From the NCBI RefSeq assembly GCF_025751495.1, contig NZ_JAOWKZ010000003.1, positions 1 through 64,000 on the forward strand: DNA of 64,000 bases, given 5' to 3'. The DNA is from Albidovulum litorale (GTDB lineage: Bacteria; Pseudomonadota; Alphaproteobacteria; Rhodobacterales; Rhodobacteraceae). The position numbers were made by a program, and so were the translations under genes. The notes beneath the pieces were generated by a model that worked only from the letters and a program-made list of their open reading frames with translations, was not told the origin of the DNA and did not search any database. Numbering within the stretch: the first letter of the stretch is position 1; each line of letters starts with the position of its first letter. Positions 8,490-17,753 of the stretch are shown piece after piece.

Positions 8490-8873
8490 ATGAGTGGCGA
8501 TCCCCAAAAACGAATAGCCTTCCTGAGAGAGTATCTTGCCGGAGTGCAGTCTATGGACCCGGAACGCGCCATGCGTGCTGCTGCACCTGGATACCTCTGG
8601 TACGACGGAATGGTTGCCGAACCGATTACGAAGGATCAGTTCGCAAACTACCTTCTGGGCTGGGAAGACAGAATGAAGGCGATTGGAGGTACCGGTCGAT
8701 ACGAGGTTTCTGATGAGTTATCCGCAGATCAAAATGGACATATACTCCGATGGGCATGGTGGCGGTTCGTCGGCACGGATGTGGGTGGATCTGCCTTGTT
8801 AAAAGTCGGAGATGAAGGCGTGATCTACGAGAAGATCGCATACTTCAAGCCGGTTGATGCCGCAGACGTCTGA
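8490..8873 (+). CDS. Hypothetical NTF2/SnoaL-like protein
   Basis: A 127-residue protein. The N-terminal helix is R-I-A-F-L-R-E-Y-L-A-G-V, followed by M-D-P-E-R-A-M-R-A-A-A and Y-L-W-Y-D-G-M-V. It ends in strands with W-A-W-W-R-F-V-G-T. This fits the NTF2-like superfamily, though more weakly than its neighbour. It faces away from the gene at 8297-7884. No function can be named. Confidence 0.6.
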   Translation: MSGDPQKRIAFLREYLAGVQSMDPERAMRAAAPGYLWYDGMVAEPITKDQFANYLLGWEDRMKAIGGTGRYEVSDELSADQNGHILRWAWWRFVGTDVGGSALLKVGDEGVIYEKIAYFKPVDAADV

Positions 8874-9103
8874 AGAGTCCGCAACTCGGCCGTTAGCGCA
8901 ATTGTCGCGAGTGACCGGTGTCGGCTTGAGCGGTCGTTGAATACGGATTCCGCCAGTCGTCGCCAACCAATGACGGCTAACCGCGAGAGACCGGTCATCT
9001 GACAAAATGGCTAAGATGACGGCTCCGAGCTCAAAGCGGACAACAATCAGCCATCTAATCGGTTCTGCTTCGCAATCTCCAGCCTTCAGTATCGCCTTGC
9101 CCG

Positions 9104-9640
9104 CTAGTTGCGTTCGAAACTGATAATCACCTCTCCAATAAGAACTCCGAAGCGGCGCATGTAAGCCCTGTTCAGCAAACGATCCTCGGACAGAAGCCAC
9201 ATCCAGTCGTCGAAACTTACGCGAACGGTTTCGCCATTCGAGATTGGCAGATCAATGGTGTACTTCCAATTGAATACGTCGCCGCGCTCTTCTCCGGCGG
9301 CCATACCAATCACGCCTGGGGCGGTGCCCTCCCAAGTTTCCAGCCCAGTTTTTCGGAGCTTCCAGACGCGCCGCTCTGTTGAAAGGTCTTCATAAATGAA
9401 GTCTTCGACAAGATGGAGAGTTTCACCATCCCATGTGCCTTCGATATCGACAGTGAACCGTCGGCTTACATTCCCGAAAATATCTTGAAATTGCCCGTGG
9501 GCAATAACCTTGCCTGCGAAGAACTCTTCCAAGTTCAGATCCCGGTCAGACAACACCTTGTCCTCTAACGAGGGTCGGCCAACGCATGCAGACAAAACCA
9601 GGAAGATTGAAAGCAGGGGCGGTGCGAGCAAGCGTCTCAA
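9104..9640 (-). CDS. DUF3833-family lipoprotein
   Basis: 178 residues. A signal peptide with lipobox L-S-A-C places the acylated Cys near residue 19. The mature part contains F-F-x-G-K-V-x-A-H-G-Q-F-Q-D and E-D-F-x-Y-x-D, both DUF3833 hallmarks, and ends with a basic/aromatic strand. The family is a lipocalin-like envelope lipoprotein of unknown role, often near fatty-acid or DUF2878/DUF1365 genes, which are absent here. It stands alone, with about 230 empty bases before the NTF2-like gene and 160 after. Confidence 0.8.
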   Translation of the reverse strand: MRRLLAPPLLSIFLVLSACVGRPSLEDKVLSDRDLNLEEFFAGKVIAHGQFQDIFGNVSRRFTVDIEGTWDGETLHLVEDFIYEDLSTERRVWKLRKTGLETWEGTAPGVIGMAAGEERGDVFNWKYTIDLPISNGETVRVSFDDWMWLLSEDRLLNRAYMRRFGVLIGEVIISFERN

Positions 9641-9798
9641 GAAACAGGCTCCCTAGTTCAGTCGATAGTTGGTTGGATACGATCGGTAGTTGAAAGCAGA
9701 TCATTTGTTTCAGTCAAAGCACCTGCTTCTCTGACACTGTCTACCCGCAGTTGCAGTTAGTTTAGTCTTACGCGAAGGCTCGCAATGAACTTTTCTTG

Positions 9799-11916
9799 CT
9801 AGCGGCCATGACGAGGGGTTGGGGCCGGGACGGAGGTTAGTCCCTTTGGATTTTTGTCACCGCAGGTAATTTCGACTCGGTCGCGTAGTGGCTCGCTGTC
9901 AATGTCGACCGTGGTGTCCAGCGCTAGTGCATAGCGGTGCCCGGAGAGGATGGCGGCTGCGATGATCGCGGGCGCCTCGCAATCGCCGATCCGTGTTAGC
10001 GTAAAGGGCAAGTCGCTATTGCCGGCCTCGTCCTTTAACTCGCGATACAATCGGTCATTGGGTGTCCGCCCGGTGACCATGACCACATGTCCCACGGCGA
10101 TGCGTTCATCTGTACCGCCGTATGTGCCGCGAAGCACCGCTTCGATCCCGTCAAACCCCTTAAGCGTACGCGCGGTCAAGAGAGGTATGCCCAGTTGCGT
10201 CAAATGCCTGCGAATGCGGGCCCGGTCACCAGTATTGCCTGACCAGTTGGAAACGCTGTCATATGCCGTGGCATAGGTCACTTGCAGCCCGGCCGCATGC
10301 AGATGCTCCGCGATCACGCCACCCATGTAGTAGCCATCACCATCGAAGACGAGTGTTGGGCCGGCAGGCAACTTGCCATCCATTATTTCGTCGGGCGTGA
10401 GGACATGTGCTGCCGCTTCAGGGTCATAGGCGGGAAGAAACCTTTCGCCGTCGAAAAGTTCGGGCCGCCAGTTTGATCCGGTTGCGATGACCACATGTGA
10501 GGCATCGACTTCGAAGACGTCGGCGGCACTCATGTGGCTTTCGCGGAACACCTCAACATTGGCCATCTTGCGCAACTGTTGCTCGCGGTAGTCACGCACC
10601 CGAATGTACTCGCGCATCCCCGGTAGTTTGGCTTCGCGGGTAACGCGCCCGCCCAAGTCGCGTCCTGCTTCGGCCAACATGACCTCATAACCACGTTGTC
10701 CGAGCGCGCGGGCCGCTTCCATGCCCGCCGGCCCGGCGCCGACGATTAGAACCCGAGCATGAGATGTCTTAGGTGGCAGCGATTCCGGATGCCAACCGCG
10801 CCGCCATTCCTCGCCCATGGTTGGGTTTTGGGTGCACCGGATCGGTACGCCAATGCTGTCCCCAGAGTAGCATACGTTGCAGCCGATGCACTCGCGGATT
10901 TCGGAAAGCCGGCCCTCTTCGATCTTCTTCGGCAGGAAGGGATCGGCGATCGAGGGGCGTGCGGCACCGATCAGATCGACGATCCCGCTGCGGACCTGCC
11001 GCGCCATTGTGTCGGGTGAGGTGAAGCGCCCCACTGTAACGACCGGCTTGGTCGTCACTGACCTTACCCAGGACATATATGGCTCAAGTGGCGCCTCCTT
11101 GATGAAGCGCGACGCGCCCATCTCGACCGAATAGTCTGAGATGTTGATGTCCCAAAGATCCGGTAGATCGGCCAACATCGCGAGCATGTCACGCCGTTCT
11201 CCAAAGACGGGCTCACCGTCCTCGCCGATCTTGTCGTCCGCCGCGAAGCGCACGGCAACTGCGCAGCGGTCGCCGATGGCCTCCCTGGTTTCTTCGATCA
11301 ACTCTCGCACAAGCCGTGTGCGGTTCTCAAGTGAACCACCATATTCGTCGCAGCGCGTGTTGATACGCGGATTAAGAAAGTTTGACAGCAGATAGCCGTG
11401 CGTAGCGTAGACATAGACGATGTCGAAGCCCGCATCCCGCGCCCTGATCGCAGCCCGTCTGTGCCAACGTCGAAAGGTCCGGATGTCCTCTTTGTCCATC
11501 GCGCGGGTCTGTAGCGGATGGCCGGCGAGATTTGGAAAACTGCCCACGTCCATCGGGGTGATCCGCGTGAGCAGGTTCGGGGTGCGCGCTCCTCCGTACC
11601 AGAGTTCAGCCCCGGCGAGTGCGCCGTGCTGGTGCACGGCGTCAGTCATCAAGCTATGGGCGCGAATGTCGTTGTCGTCCCAAAGCGATGCCGAGGGATG
11701 CGGAAGGTCGTCGGAACTAGGGTGGATCGAATTGTACTCGGTGCAGACCACACCCCAGCCGCCCTCGGCCTTAACCTTTCTCATGGCAGCGAGCATGCGC
11801 GGCCTCAGCCAGCCCATCCCGGTGCAATGCGGCACTTGGTAGAAGCGGTTCTTCGCGGTGACTGGTCCGATCTTCACCGGCTCAAAAAGGATGTCGTAAC
11901 GGGGGTCGCGCGTCAT
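9799..11916 (-). CDS. TMADH-like iron-sulfur flavoprotein (N-demethylase type)
   Basis: About 705 residues in the trimethylamine dehydrogenase / 2,4-dienoyl-CoA reductase layout. An N-terminal FMN TIM barrel (H-G-Y-L-L-S-N-F-L-N-P near 170 and Y-G-G-S-L-E-N-R) is followed by a 4Fe-4S site C-I-G-C-N-V-C at 343-349 with a fourth Cys about 14 residues on. The C-terminal nucleotide-binding domain has V-G-A-G-P-A-G near 388. The R-C-T-Q-N-P and R-R-G-W-H-P-E stretch is very close to true TMADH. Likely role: oxidative demethylation of a methylated amine or N-methylproline-type betaine, with electrons passed to ETF. It begins a few bases after the DMGDH-like gene. The ATG at 11916 is preferred to an upstream TTG at 11922. 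Confidence 0.85.
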   Translation of the reverse strand: MTRDPRYDILFEPVKIGPVTAKNRFYQVPHCTGMGWLRPRMLAAMRKVKAEGGWGVVCTEYNSIHPSSDDLPHPSASLWDDNDIRAHSLMTDAVHQHGALAGAELWYGGARTPNLLTRITPMDVGSFPNLAGHPLQTRAMDKEDIRTFRRWHRRAAIRARDAGFDIVYVYATHGYLLSNFLNPRINTRCDEYGGSLENRTRLVRELIEETREAIGDRCAVAVRFAADDKIGEDGEPVFGERRDMLAMLADLPDLWDINISDYSVEMGASRFIKEAPLEPYMSWVRSVTTKPVVTVGRFTSPDTMARQVRSGIVDLIGAARPSIADPFLPKKIEEGRLSEIRECIGCNVCYSGDSIGVPIRCTQNPTMGEEWRRGWHPESLPPKTSHARVLIVGAGPAGMEAARALGQRGYEVMLAEAGRDLGGRVTREAKLPGMREYIRVRDYREQQLRKMANVEVFRESHMSAADVFEVDASHVVIATGSNWRPELFDGERFLPAYDPEAAAHVLTPDEIMDGKLPAGPTLVFDGDGYYMGGVIAEHLHAAGLQVTYATAYDSVSNWSGNTGDRARIRRHLTQLGIPLLTARTLKGFDGIEAVLRGTYGGTDERIAVGHVVMVTGRTPNDRLYRELKDEAGNSDLPFTLTRIGDCEAPAIIAAAILSGHRYALALDTTVDIDSEPLRDRVEITCGDKNPKGLTSVPAPTPRHGR

Positions 11917-11923
11917 GGACAAC

Positions 11924-14383
11924 TCAGCATTTCACGCGCGCCATTGCCGGATCGAAGAGTGGCTTGAGAGAGGCCACCGCACCTACACGTTGTCCGGCAA
12001 TGTCGATTTCCCAGTTGCCGCCATTCACGATCTCGGCAGTCAGCGACGTCTTGTACTCAGTAAATCCTATACCGACGGCGGCCCCAAGAGTATGTCCGTA
12101 GGCGCCGACCTGAATATATCCCACGTCCGTGCCATCGAGATAGATCGTTTCGTTTCCATGAAGCAGGGGCGCGGGGTCCTTCAGGAGGAATTGCAGCATC
12201 CGTCGCTTTGGCACGCCTGCCGCCTTCAGTGCCGCTAATGCGTCCCGCCCGATGAAGCCACCTGGCTTGTCCAGCCTTACCGCGAAGCCGAGCCCGGCCT
12301 CGATCGGGTTGTCGGTGTTGTCCACATCGACGCCGAAATCGCGATAGGCCTTCTCTAGTCTCAATGACGCCAGCGTCTGCATCCCCGCGTCCCTTACGCC
12401 CAGGTCCCGTCCCGCCTCCTTGAGAAGGTCGTAGACTTGGACAGCGTGAAGGTTCGGCACATGCAATTCCCAGCCAAGCTCACCGACATAGGTCACACGC
12501 AGCGCGACCACGTTGAAGTAGCCGATATCGATCTCCCGCGCCGTCATAAAAGGAAAGGCTTCGTTGGACAGATCCACCGTGCTCACCCGTTGCATGAGGT
12601 CACGCGCTCTGGGGCCATGGACATTGATCTGTGTAGTACCGGGTGTGACGTCGGTGATTGTAACGAACTCGTCGGCTGCGATATGCCGGCGCATCCAGGT
12701 TTCGGTATGGCCGTGCGAGTTCTCGCCGACGACCACCAGGAAACGGTCCTCTGAAAGACGGGTCACGGTTAGATCGGCCTCGAAGCCGCCCATTTCGTTA
12801 GTCCATGCCGTGTAGACAACCCGGCCCGGCGTGACATCCACATCGTTGCAACTGATCCGGCTGAGGAACCTTGCGGCGTCGCGCCCCTGCACAAGAAACT
12901 TCGCCATCGAGGACATGTCCATCAGAATAGCGCCGTTCCGCGCGGCCCGGTGCTCGGCGGCATGCCAGTCCCACCATTTCTGCCGGCCCCAGCTGTAGGT
13001 TTCGAGTCTGGCCTCGTCCGGCGATGGCGCGAACCAGTCAGGCTGTTCCCAGCCATGGCTCTCGACGAAGTGCGCGCCAGCCGATTTCAGGCGATCGTAG
13101 AGGACCGAGCGTTTGAGACCCCGCGCGGTCTTGAAAGTGTCATTCGGGAAATGTGCACCAAAACTCTTTGCAAGCAACTCCTTCGTACGGTCCCGTCGAA
13201 ACGCAGGTGTGTTGTGCGAGCCGTCGGCGAAGCGATCCACGTTGAAGGACGTATGATCGACCGGACAGAACCCATCGATGATCCAGCGCGCCAGCGCCAT
13301 TCCGATGCCCGGCCCGTAGAGAATGCCGAGCGAGTTCAGACCCGCCGCGACCCAGCAGTTCCGAAGGCTAGGCGCTTCGCCTACTAGGGGCGCGAGATCG
13401 GGCGTGAAGCTCTCGGGGCCGCAAAAGAGCTTCCGGACACCCGCATTGGCGGCACTCGGAACCCGTCTGAATGCTGCTTCGAGATGCGGCAGAACCCGAT
13501 CCCAGTTGGGTTCGATCTCGCCGAAGGTGAAATCGCCGGGGATGGAGCCCACATTCCAGGCTGCCGCGTCAGGTTCGAACAGCCCTACAAGAAGCCCACC
13601 TGTTTCCTCGCGGAAATAGGCCCATGAATGTGCGTCTTCCAAAAGCGGTAGGTTTCGATCCAGGCCCTCGAGTTGCTCGGTGATCAGGTAGTAATGTTCG
13701 GCTGCCTGAAGGGGTAGGTTGATGCCGGCCCGCGCCCCGACCTCCCTTGACCACATACCGGCCGCGATGACGACGTGTTCCGCCTTGATATCCCCTTTGT
13801 CCGTCCGCACACCTATGGCGCGGCCGTTGGCGGTGAGGATCTCGCGAACTGGGATATCTTCGATTACCCGGGCGCCGCGGCTCCGCGCTCCGCGGGCGAG
13901 CGCCTGCGTCGTGTCGACCGGATTGGTCCGACCTTCGAGCGGATACCAGAAGGCAGAAATTGTGTCGGAGAAATCGCCAACAGGGAATCGTTCCGTCGCC
14001 TCCCTGGCCGTGATCTCATGCATTTCAATTCCGAAACGGCGCATGAAGGCCGCACCGCGGCGTAGCTCCTCGAGACGTTCGGGCGAGTCTGCCGGCTGTA
14101 TGTAACCGACCTGCCGAAACCCGGTGGCCAGACCGGTTTCTTCCTCCAACCCAGCAATTAGATTACGCCCATAGGTGTAGAGTTCGCATTCCCACTCGTT
14201 TCCGAGCACGGCCGGAACGATTTCACCCGCCGCATGCCATGTCGTACCGGATGTGAGCTTGTCCCGTTCCAGAACTACAACATCACTCATTCCGAACTTC
14301 GTGAGGTGATAGGCAATGTTACAGCCCAGCGACCCTCCGCCAATGATGACGCATTGGGTGTGAGACGGTAACTGGTCGGACAT
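11924..14383 (-). CDS. Dimethylglycine/sarcosine dehydrogenase-like GcvT fusion
   Basis: An 819-residue flavoprotein. The N-terminal DAO domain has V-I-I-G-G-G-S-L-G at 12-20 and S-G-T-T-W-H-A-A-G around His50, the site of covalent FAD attachment in dimethylglycine dehydrogenase. From about residue 450 follow GcvT-type folate-binding domains with G-E-L-G-W-E-L-H and R-L-E-K-A-Y-R. Such enzymes demethylate dimethylglycine, sarcosine or related amines and pass the one-carbon unit to tetrahydrofolate. The start at 14383 follows a weak GAGG. It forms an operon with the TMADH-like gene, so two successive demethylations are likely. The substrate is unproven. Confidence 0.87.
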   Translation of the reverse strand: MSDQLPSHTQCVIIGGGSLGCNIAYHLTKFGMSDVVVLERDKLTSGTTWHAAGEIVPAVLGNEWECELYTYGRNLIAGLEEETGLATGFRQVGYIQPADSPERLEELRRGAAFMRRFGIEMHEITAREATERFPVGDFSDTISAFWYPLEGRTNPVDTTQALARGARSRGARVIEDIPVREILTANGRAIGVRTDKGDIKAEHVVIAAGMWSREVGARAGINLPLQAAEHYYLITEQLEGLDRNLPLLEDAHSWAYFREETGGLLVGLFEPDAAAWNVGSIPGDFTFGEIEPNWDRVLPHLEAAFRRVPSAANAGVRKLFCGPESFTPDLAPLVGEAPSLRNCWVAAGLNSLGILYGPGIGMALARWIIDGFCPVDHTSFNVDRFADGSHNTPAFRRDRTKELLAKSFGAHFPNDTFKTARGLKRSVLYDRLKSAGAHFVESHGWEQPDWFAPSPDEARLETYSWGRQKWWDWHAAEHRAARNGAILMDMSSMAKFLVQGRDAARFLSRISCNDVDVTPGRVVYTAWTNEMGGFEADLTVTRLSEDRFLVVVGENSHGHTETWMRRHIAADEFVTITDVTPGTTQINVHGPRARDLMQRVSTVDLSNEAFPFMTAREIDIGYFNVVALRVTYVGELGWELHVPNLHAVQVYDLLKEAGRDLGVRDAGMQTLASLRLEKAYRDFGVDVDNTDNPIEAGLGFAVRLDKPGGFIGRDALAALKAAGVPKRRMLQFLLKDPAPLLHGNETIYLDGTDVGYIQVGAYGHTLGAAVGIGFTEYKTSLTAEIVNGGNWEIDIAGQRVGAVASLKPLFDPAMARVKC

Positions 14384-14758
14384 TGAAAACCCTCGCAGCT
14401 GGACTTTTGCCGCCCTTTTCGAACAGGCGGTTGAGGTCAATAGGTTTACCCGATCCGAAGGAAGTCAATACCCACAATGCGTCAACGCTCATCTTGCATC
14501 GGTACCCATGTATCCATCAAAACAACCATATCTTGAGTACAGTCAAGCCGAGCGACCAACCGCGTTGGGGTCACAGTAGCGATGTGGCTGGTTTGATAAG
14601 GAAGCCCAGCGCATAAGGTCCATTATGTTAAAGGTGCCCGCACGGTGCCGTGGCCTCAATTCCAACCTTCTCGCAAGGAATTGCCGTTGCAGTGGCTTTC
14701 GGAATCGCGGCGGAAATAAGTCGCACGATTGCGGGGCGCAATGCGTGAGAGGACCTCG
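14384..14758. other. Promoter region of the demethylase operon, no gene
   Basis: About 375 bases between the divergent demethylase operon and the HGG-motif gene. No coding frame here has a ribosome site or a recognisable product. It should hold the operon promoter, but I cannot pick the elements with confidence. Confidence 0.35.
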
Positions 14759-15046
14759 ATGAGCAAGGCCCATGCGGCCCCGAGATGTACCGCAAAATCG
14801 AAACGTACGGGCGAGCGCTGCAAGGCCCCAGCGGTCAACGGATGGGCCGTGTGCCGCGTTCACGGCGCGGGCGGGGGTGCTCCGCGCGGCAAGGCGCACT
14901 GGAACTGGAAGCACGGCGAGCGGTCATCAGAAGCTGTTGAGTTGCGCCGGATGGTGAACGCGCTCGCGCGGGTGGCGGTGCGCCGGTGCGGCAAGCGGTT
15001 AGCTCTGGCAGGCTATCGACATAGGAACACGTGTTCCCCTGAATAA
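14759..15046 (+). CDS. Small Cys/His HGG-motif protein (intact copy)
   Basis: A 95-residue basic protein. The N-terminus holds C-T-A-K-S-K-R-T-G-E-R-C-K-A-P-A-V-N-G and C-R-V-H-G-A-G-G-G-A-P-R-G-K, giving three Cys and one His in a zinc-ribbon-like spacing. A helix W-x-H-G-E-R-S-S-E-A-V-E-L-R-R follows. Databases often call this widespread alphaproteobacterial/phage family 'HGG motif-containing thioltransferase', without experimental support that I know of. The ribosome site GAGAGGA precedes the ATG at 14759. The last 20 residues differ from those of the broken copy at 4985-5238, so the 3' end may have been altered near the adjacent IS6 element. Confidence 0.7.
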   Translation: MSKAHAAPRCTAKSKRTGERCKAPAVNGWAVCRVHGAGGGAPRGKAHWNWKHGERSSEAVELRRMVNALARVAVRRCGKRLALAGYRHRNTCSPE

Positions 15047-15103
15047 GCGTCAATTTGTCGGACACCCTGATAAACAGCCTCTCGACCGCAGGTTTCACGC
15101 GCG

Positions 15104-15918
15104 GGTGCTGTCAGACGGATTCGAACCAGTCTCTCCTGGGGCAGTGACCCTGCCCCTTATTCGGCGCAGAGGCCGCGCCACTCGGCGAGAGCGGCGGCGC
15201 GGTTCTGCTTGAAAAGGTGTCGGCTGGAGAGGCTGCGTTCCGTGTTGAAGAGGTTGTGGACCGAGGCATGGACTGCGGCGAATTTCTGTAACGTTCGCAT
15301 ACGCCGAAAGCGAAGCATGGCTCTTTCCCGTCGTCGAAATGGCAGGTGCGAGTTCTCGGCCCGATTGTTGAGCCAGCGGCCCGTCTCCTGCAGGTCCTCG
15401 ACACCGAGCTCCCGCATCGCCGCACCGTAGGATCGCAACCTGTCCGTGACGTAGCGCGCGCATCGGCCATGCTTTTTTATTGTTTTCATGAGAAATTTCA
15501 GCGCGGCTTTCTTATCACGGGTCTTGGTGACGAAGCTCTCAAGCACTTCGCCCTCGTGGTCCACGGCCCTCCAGAGGTAGTGCCGCTCGCCGTTGATCTT
15601 CACGAAAACCTCGTCGAGATGCCACCGCCAGTGGCTTGATTTCATGCCCTCGATCCGGCGCTTCCGGATCTCGGCAGCAAACATCGGGCCAAACCTTTGC
15701 CACCAGAACCGGACGGTTTCATGGCTGATCTCTATGCCGCGCTCGTGCAGCAGGTCCTCGACGTTCCTGAGCGAGAGCGGGAACCGAACGTACATCATGA
15801 CCGCTAGGCGAATGATCTCCGGGCTGCTTTGAAAACCTTTGAACGGATTGGATTTGGTCATGGCCGGACGCTACGAGCCCGCCCTGCGCCGCTCAACCTG
15901 AATCCTTCTGACAAGACC
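15104..15918 (-). mobile_element. Complete IS6-family insertion sequence
   Basis: An 815-base element bounded by imperfect inverted repeats of about 20 bases: GGTGCTGTCAGACGGATTCG at 15104-15123 and the complement of ATCCTTCTGACAAGACC ending at 15918. It carries one transposase gene on the minus strand. The 8-base flanks (CACGCGCG left, GTACGATG right) do not match. There is therefore no target duplication, as expected after an IS6-type adjacent deletion or replicon-fusion event. Its right end truncates the cytosine methyltransferase gene. Confidence 0.85.
15157..15861 (-). CDS. IS6-family (IS26-like) DDE transposase
   Basis: 234 residues, the normal size for the family. An N-terminal helix-turn-helix region (S-L-R-N-V-E-D-L-L-H-E-R-G) is followed by the DDE triad: D in W-H-L-D-E-V-F-V-K-I (about residue 78), D in Y-V-T-D-R-L-R-S-Y (about 139) and E in N-N-R-A-E-N-S-H (about 169). 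The R-R-R-E-R-x-M-x-R-F-R motif after the last acid is typical of IS6. It is intact and probably active. Its N-terminus resembles that of the remnant at 78-167, so related copies have shaped this region. Confidence 0.93.
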   Translation of the reverse strand: MTKSNPFKGFQSSPEIIRLAVMMYVRFPLSLRNVEDLLHERGIEISHETVRFWWQRFGPMFAAEIRKRRIEGMKSSHWRWHLDEVFVKINGERHYLWRAVDHEGEVLESFVTKTRDKKAALKFLMKTIKKHGRCARYVTDRLRSYGAAMRELGVEDLQETGRWLNNRAENSHLPFRRRERAMLRFRRMRTLQKFAAVHASVHNLFNTERSLSSRHLFKQNRAAALAEWRGLCAE

Positions 15919-16630
15919 GTACGATGAAGTCGGAAGGTTGTGTCGCTTCCTGCAGACTTGCCTTTTCGTCTTCGACCCGGATGGCACGCAGTTCGTAATG
16001 ATGGTCGCGCCCCGTACCGAGCGAGGACAGGTCTTCCATCAGCATCTCGAAGACCAGCCGACTCTCGACCGTCGAAGACAGCATGCCCTTGACGTTCTCC
16101 ATGACGAAGGCGGCTGGGCGAAGCTTGTCCAGCACCCGGATGTACTCGCGGAAGAGGTAGTGCCGTGCGTCTTTCTCGGGAACATAGCCGACTTTGCCCT
16201 TCGACCGAGCGCGCCCGACCAGGGAATAGGCCTGGCAGGGGGGGCCGCCGATCAGGATCGTATCGTCGTATCCCGCCTTCAGATTCTCGATGGCGCAATC
16301 TATTGCGGACGCGGCGACATCGGTTCCAAGTTCAAGCGCACGGGCTTCGTCGACGGCATGCTTCCACGCCTGAGCGTCGACGGCTGACCAGTCTGGTTCG
16401 GTCTCAAGCCCTGCATGAAAATTGATGAACTGATCGGGCAAGGTGCCGTGAAGCGCCATGTATTCACGCAAGAACGCACGCAGCGTCAGGGTCCGATGGG
16501 CCGACGCCTCCTTCTCGACCGAAATGCCGATCCGGAACGGCGCATGGCCGTCCCTGGCAAGGGACGCAAATCCCTCGCCAAGCCCGCCTGGACCGGCAAA
16601 CAGATCGACAATGCCGAAAGTGGAAGGCAA
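15919..16630 (-). pseudogene. C5-cytosine DNA methyltransferase, truncated by the IS6 element
   Basis: Residues 1-237 of a Dcm-type methylase. It has F-A-G-P-G-G at 11-16 (motif I, SAM binding), G-G-P-P-C-Q at 128-133 with the catalytic Cys132, and M-E-N-V at 177-180 (motif VI). Motifs VIII-X and the target recognition domain are missing, because the frame enters the IS6 right end at 15918 and stops soon after. It cannot be functional. The TTG at 16630 is the best start: AGGAG lies six bases upstream and the protein then begins just before motif I. It is divergent from the vsr gene, as in many Dcm-Vsr pairs. Confidence 0.85.
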
Positions 16631-16697
16631 ATCAGGCTCCTGACGAATTTCATTCAGCCGGTGTATACTAGGTTCAGGGACGAAAACCAGGACGGAT

Positions 16698-17195
16698 GTG
16701 AACGATATCGTGGACCAGCAGACCCGTTCCCGGATGATGTCGGGGATCAGGGGAAAGAACACCAAGCCCGAGCTGGCTCTCAGGCGGGCGTTGCACACGC
16801 GCGGTTTCCGCTTCCGACTTCATTCAAGGAAGGTCCACGGGCGACCGGACCTCGTTCTGCCGAAGTATCGCGCCGTCGTCTTTGTGCACGGCTGCTTCTG
16901 GCATCGGCATGAGGGATGCCGCTACGCCACCACGCCCGCAACGCGCTCGGAGTTCTGGCAGGCCAAGTTCGCGGCGAACGTTGCACGGGACAGCGTCGTT
17001 CGCGGAGCGCTGCTTGATCAGGGTTGGCGCGTGGCGACGATTTGGGAGTGTGCTTTGCGTAAGGCCGAACAAGTCTCCGTGGCCACCGACCGTCTTTCAG
17101 AATGGCTGGTGTCTGTAGGTGACACGCTCGAACTCGGTGAAAACGAGGCTTCGGCACACGTAAGAGAAGGCGAGGACGCTGGCTCTTCCCGCTGA
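16698..17195 (+). CDS. vsr: Very short patch repair endonuclease Vsr
   Basis: 165 residues. The opening D-x-x-T-R-S-R-M-M-S-G-I-R-G-K-N-T-K-P-E is the Vsr N-terminal clamp. The catalytic core has G-R-P-D-L-V-L at 49-54 (Asp51 binds Mg2+) and F-V-H-G-C-F-W-H-R-H-E-G-C at 62-74 with the zinc/active-site His and Cys residues. Vsr nicks T:G mismatches made by deamination of 5-methylcytosine. It starts at a GTG and is divergent from the broken cytosine methylase it should serve. With that methylase dead it is an orphan, unless another Dcm-type methylase in the cell supplies substrate. Confidence 0.92.
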   Translation: MNDIVDQQTRSRMMSGIRGKNTKPELALRRALHTRGFRFRLHSRKVHGRPDLVLPKYRAVVFVHGCFWHRHEGCRYATTPATRSEFWQAKFAANVARDSVVRGALLDQGWRVATIWECALRKAEQVSVATDRLSEWLVSVGDTLELGENEASAHVREGEDAGSSR

Positions 17196-17753
17196 TTGAT
17201 CCAGCGCAGCAAGGCTATGATCCGCCTGTTGAATGTTCGATCCGGGTTCCTTTTCACGAACGCCACTGACATCGAAGTGTTCAGGTGGGGCGTCAGGAAA
17301 AACATGAAATTTCTGATAGTTACAAGCTATTCACCAAATCGGCGCAGTCATGAGATCCGGAGAATATCGGCCCTGAGAGACCGCCTCCGGGCCGCCTGGC
17401 AGCAGGGGCAGTGCTCAGCCCCAACCGCATAACCCTCGAATACAACGAGAAAATCCGGCCGCGGCCGGATCGGGAGAACGCTTCCGCTGTGGCAAGTGGC
17501 GGAGGAAGTGCCCTTCCAACTGGACCGTCTCCTGTGACCCCTGAGGGAGCTCCGGCAATCTGCAGGGTTTAACGGAGTTCTAGGGAACATTTCGTAATTC
17601 GACGCCGGTTCACTGGGCAATTCGATGCTGCGCCCACTGTCCGAAGGGCGCCGCCGGCAACGCGCAGCGTCCCCAACACACTGACTTGAATAGGTTTTCT
17701 TTCTACGCATTCGTTGTCGTGCGACCATGGTGGTCGTTCGAAAGGAAACGGAA
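17196..17753. other. Intergenic stretch left of the defence operon, no gene recognised
   Basis: About 560 bases of mixed composition. No open frame has a ribosome site or recognisable product, and I see no tRNA fold. Segments with A/T runs near 17290-17330 and 17690-17710 could hold promoters for the small HTH gene. It may be decayed defence-island sequence. Confidence 0.4.
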
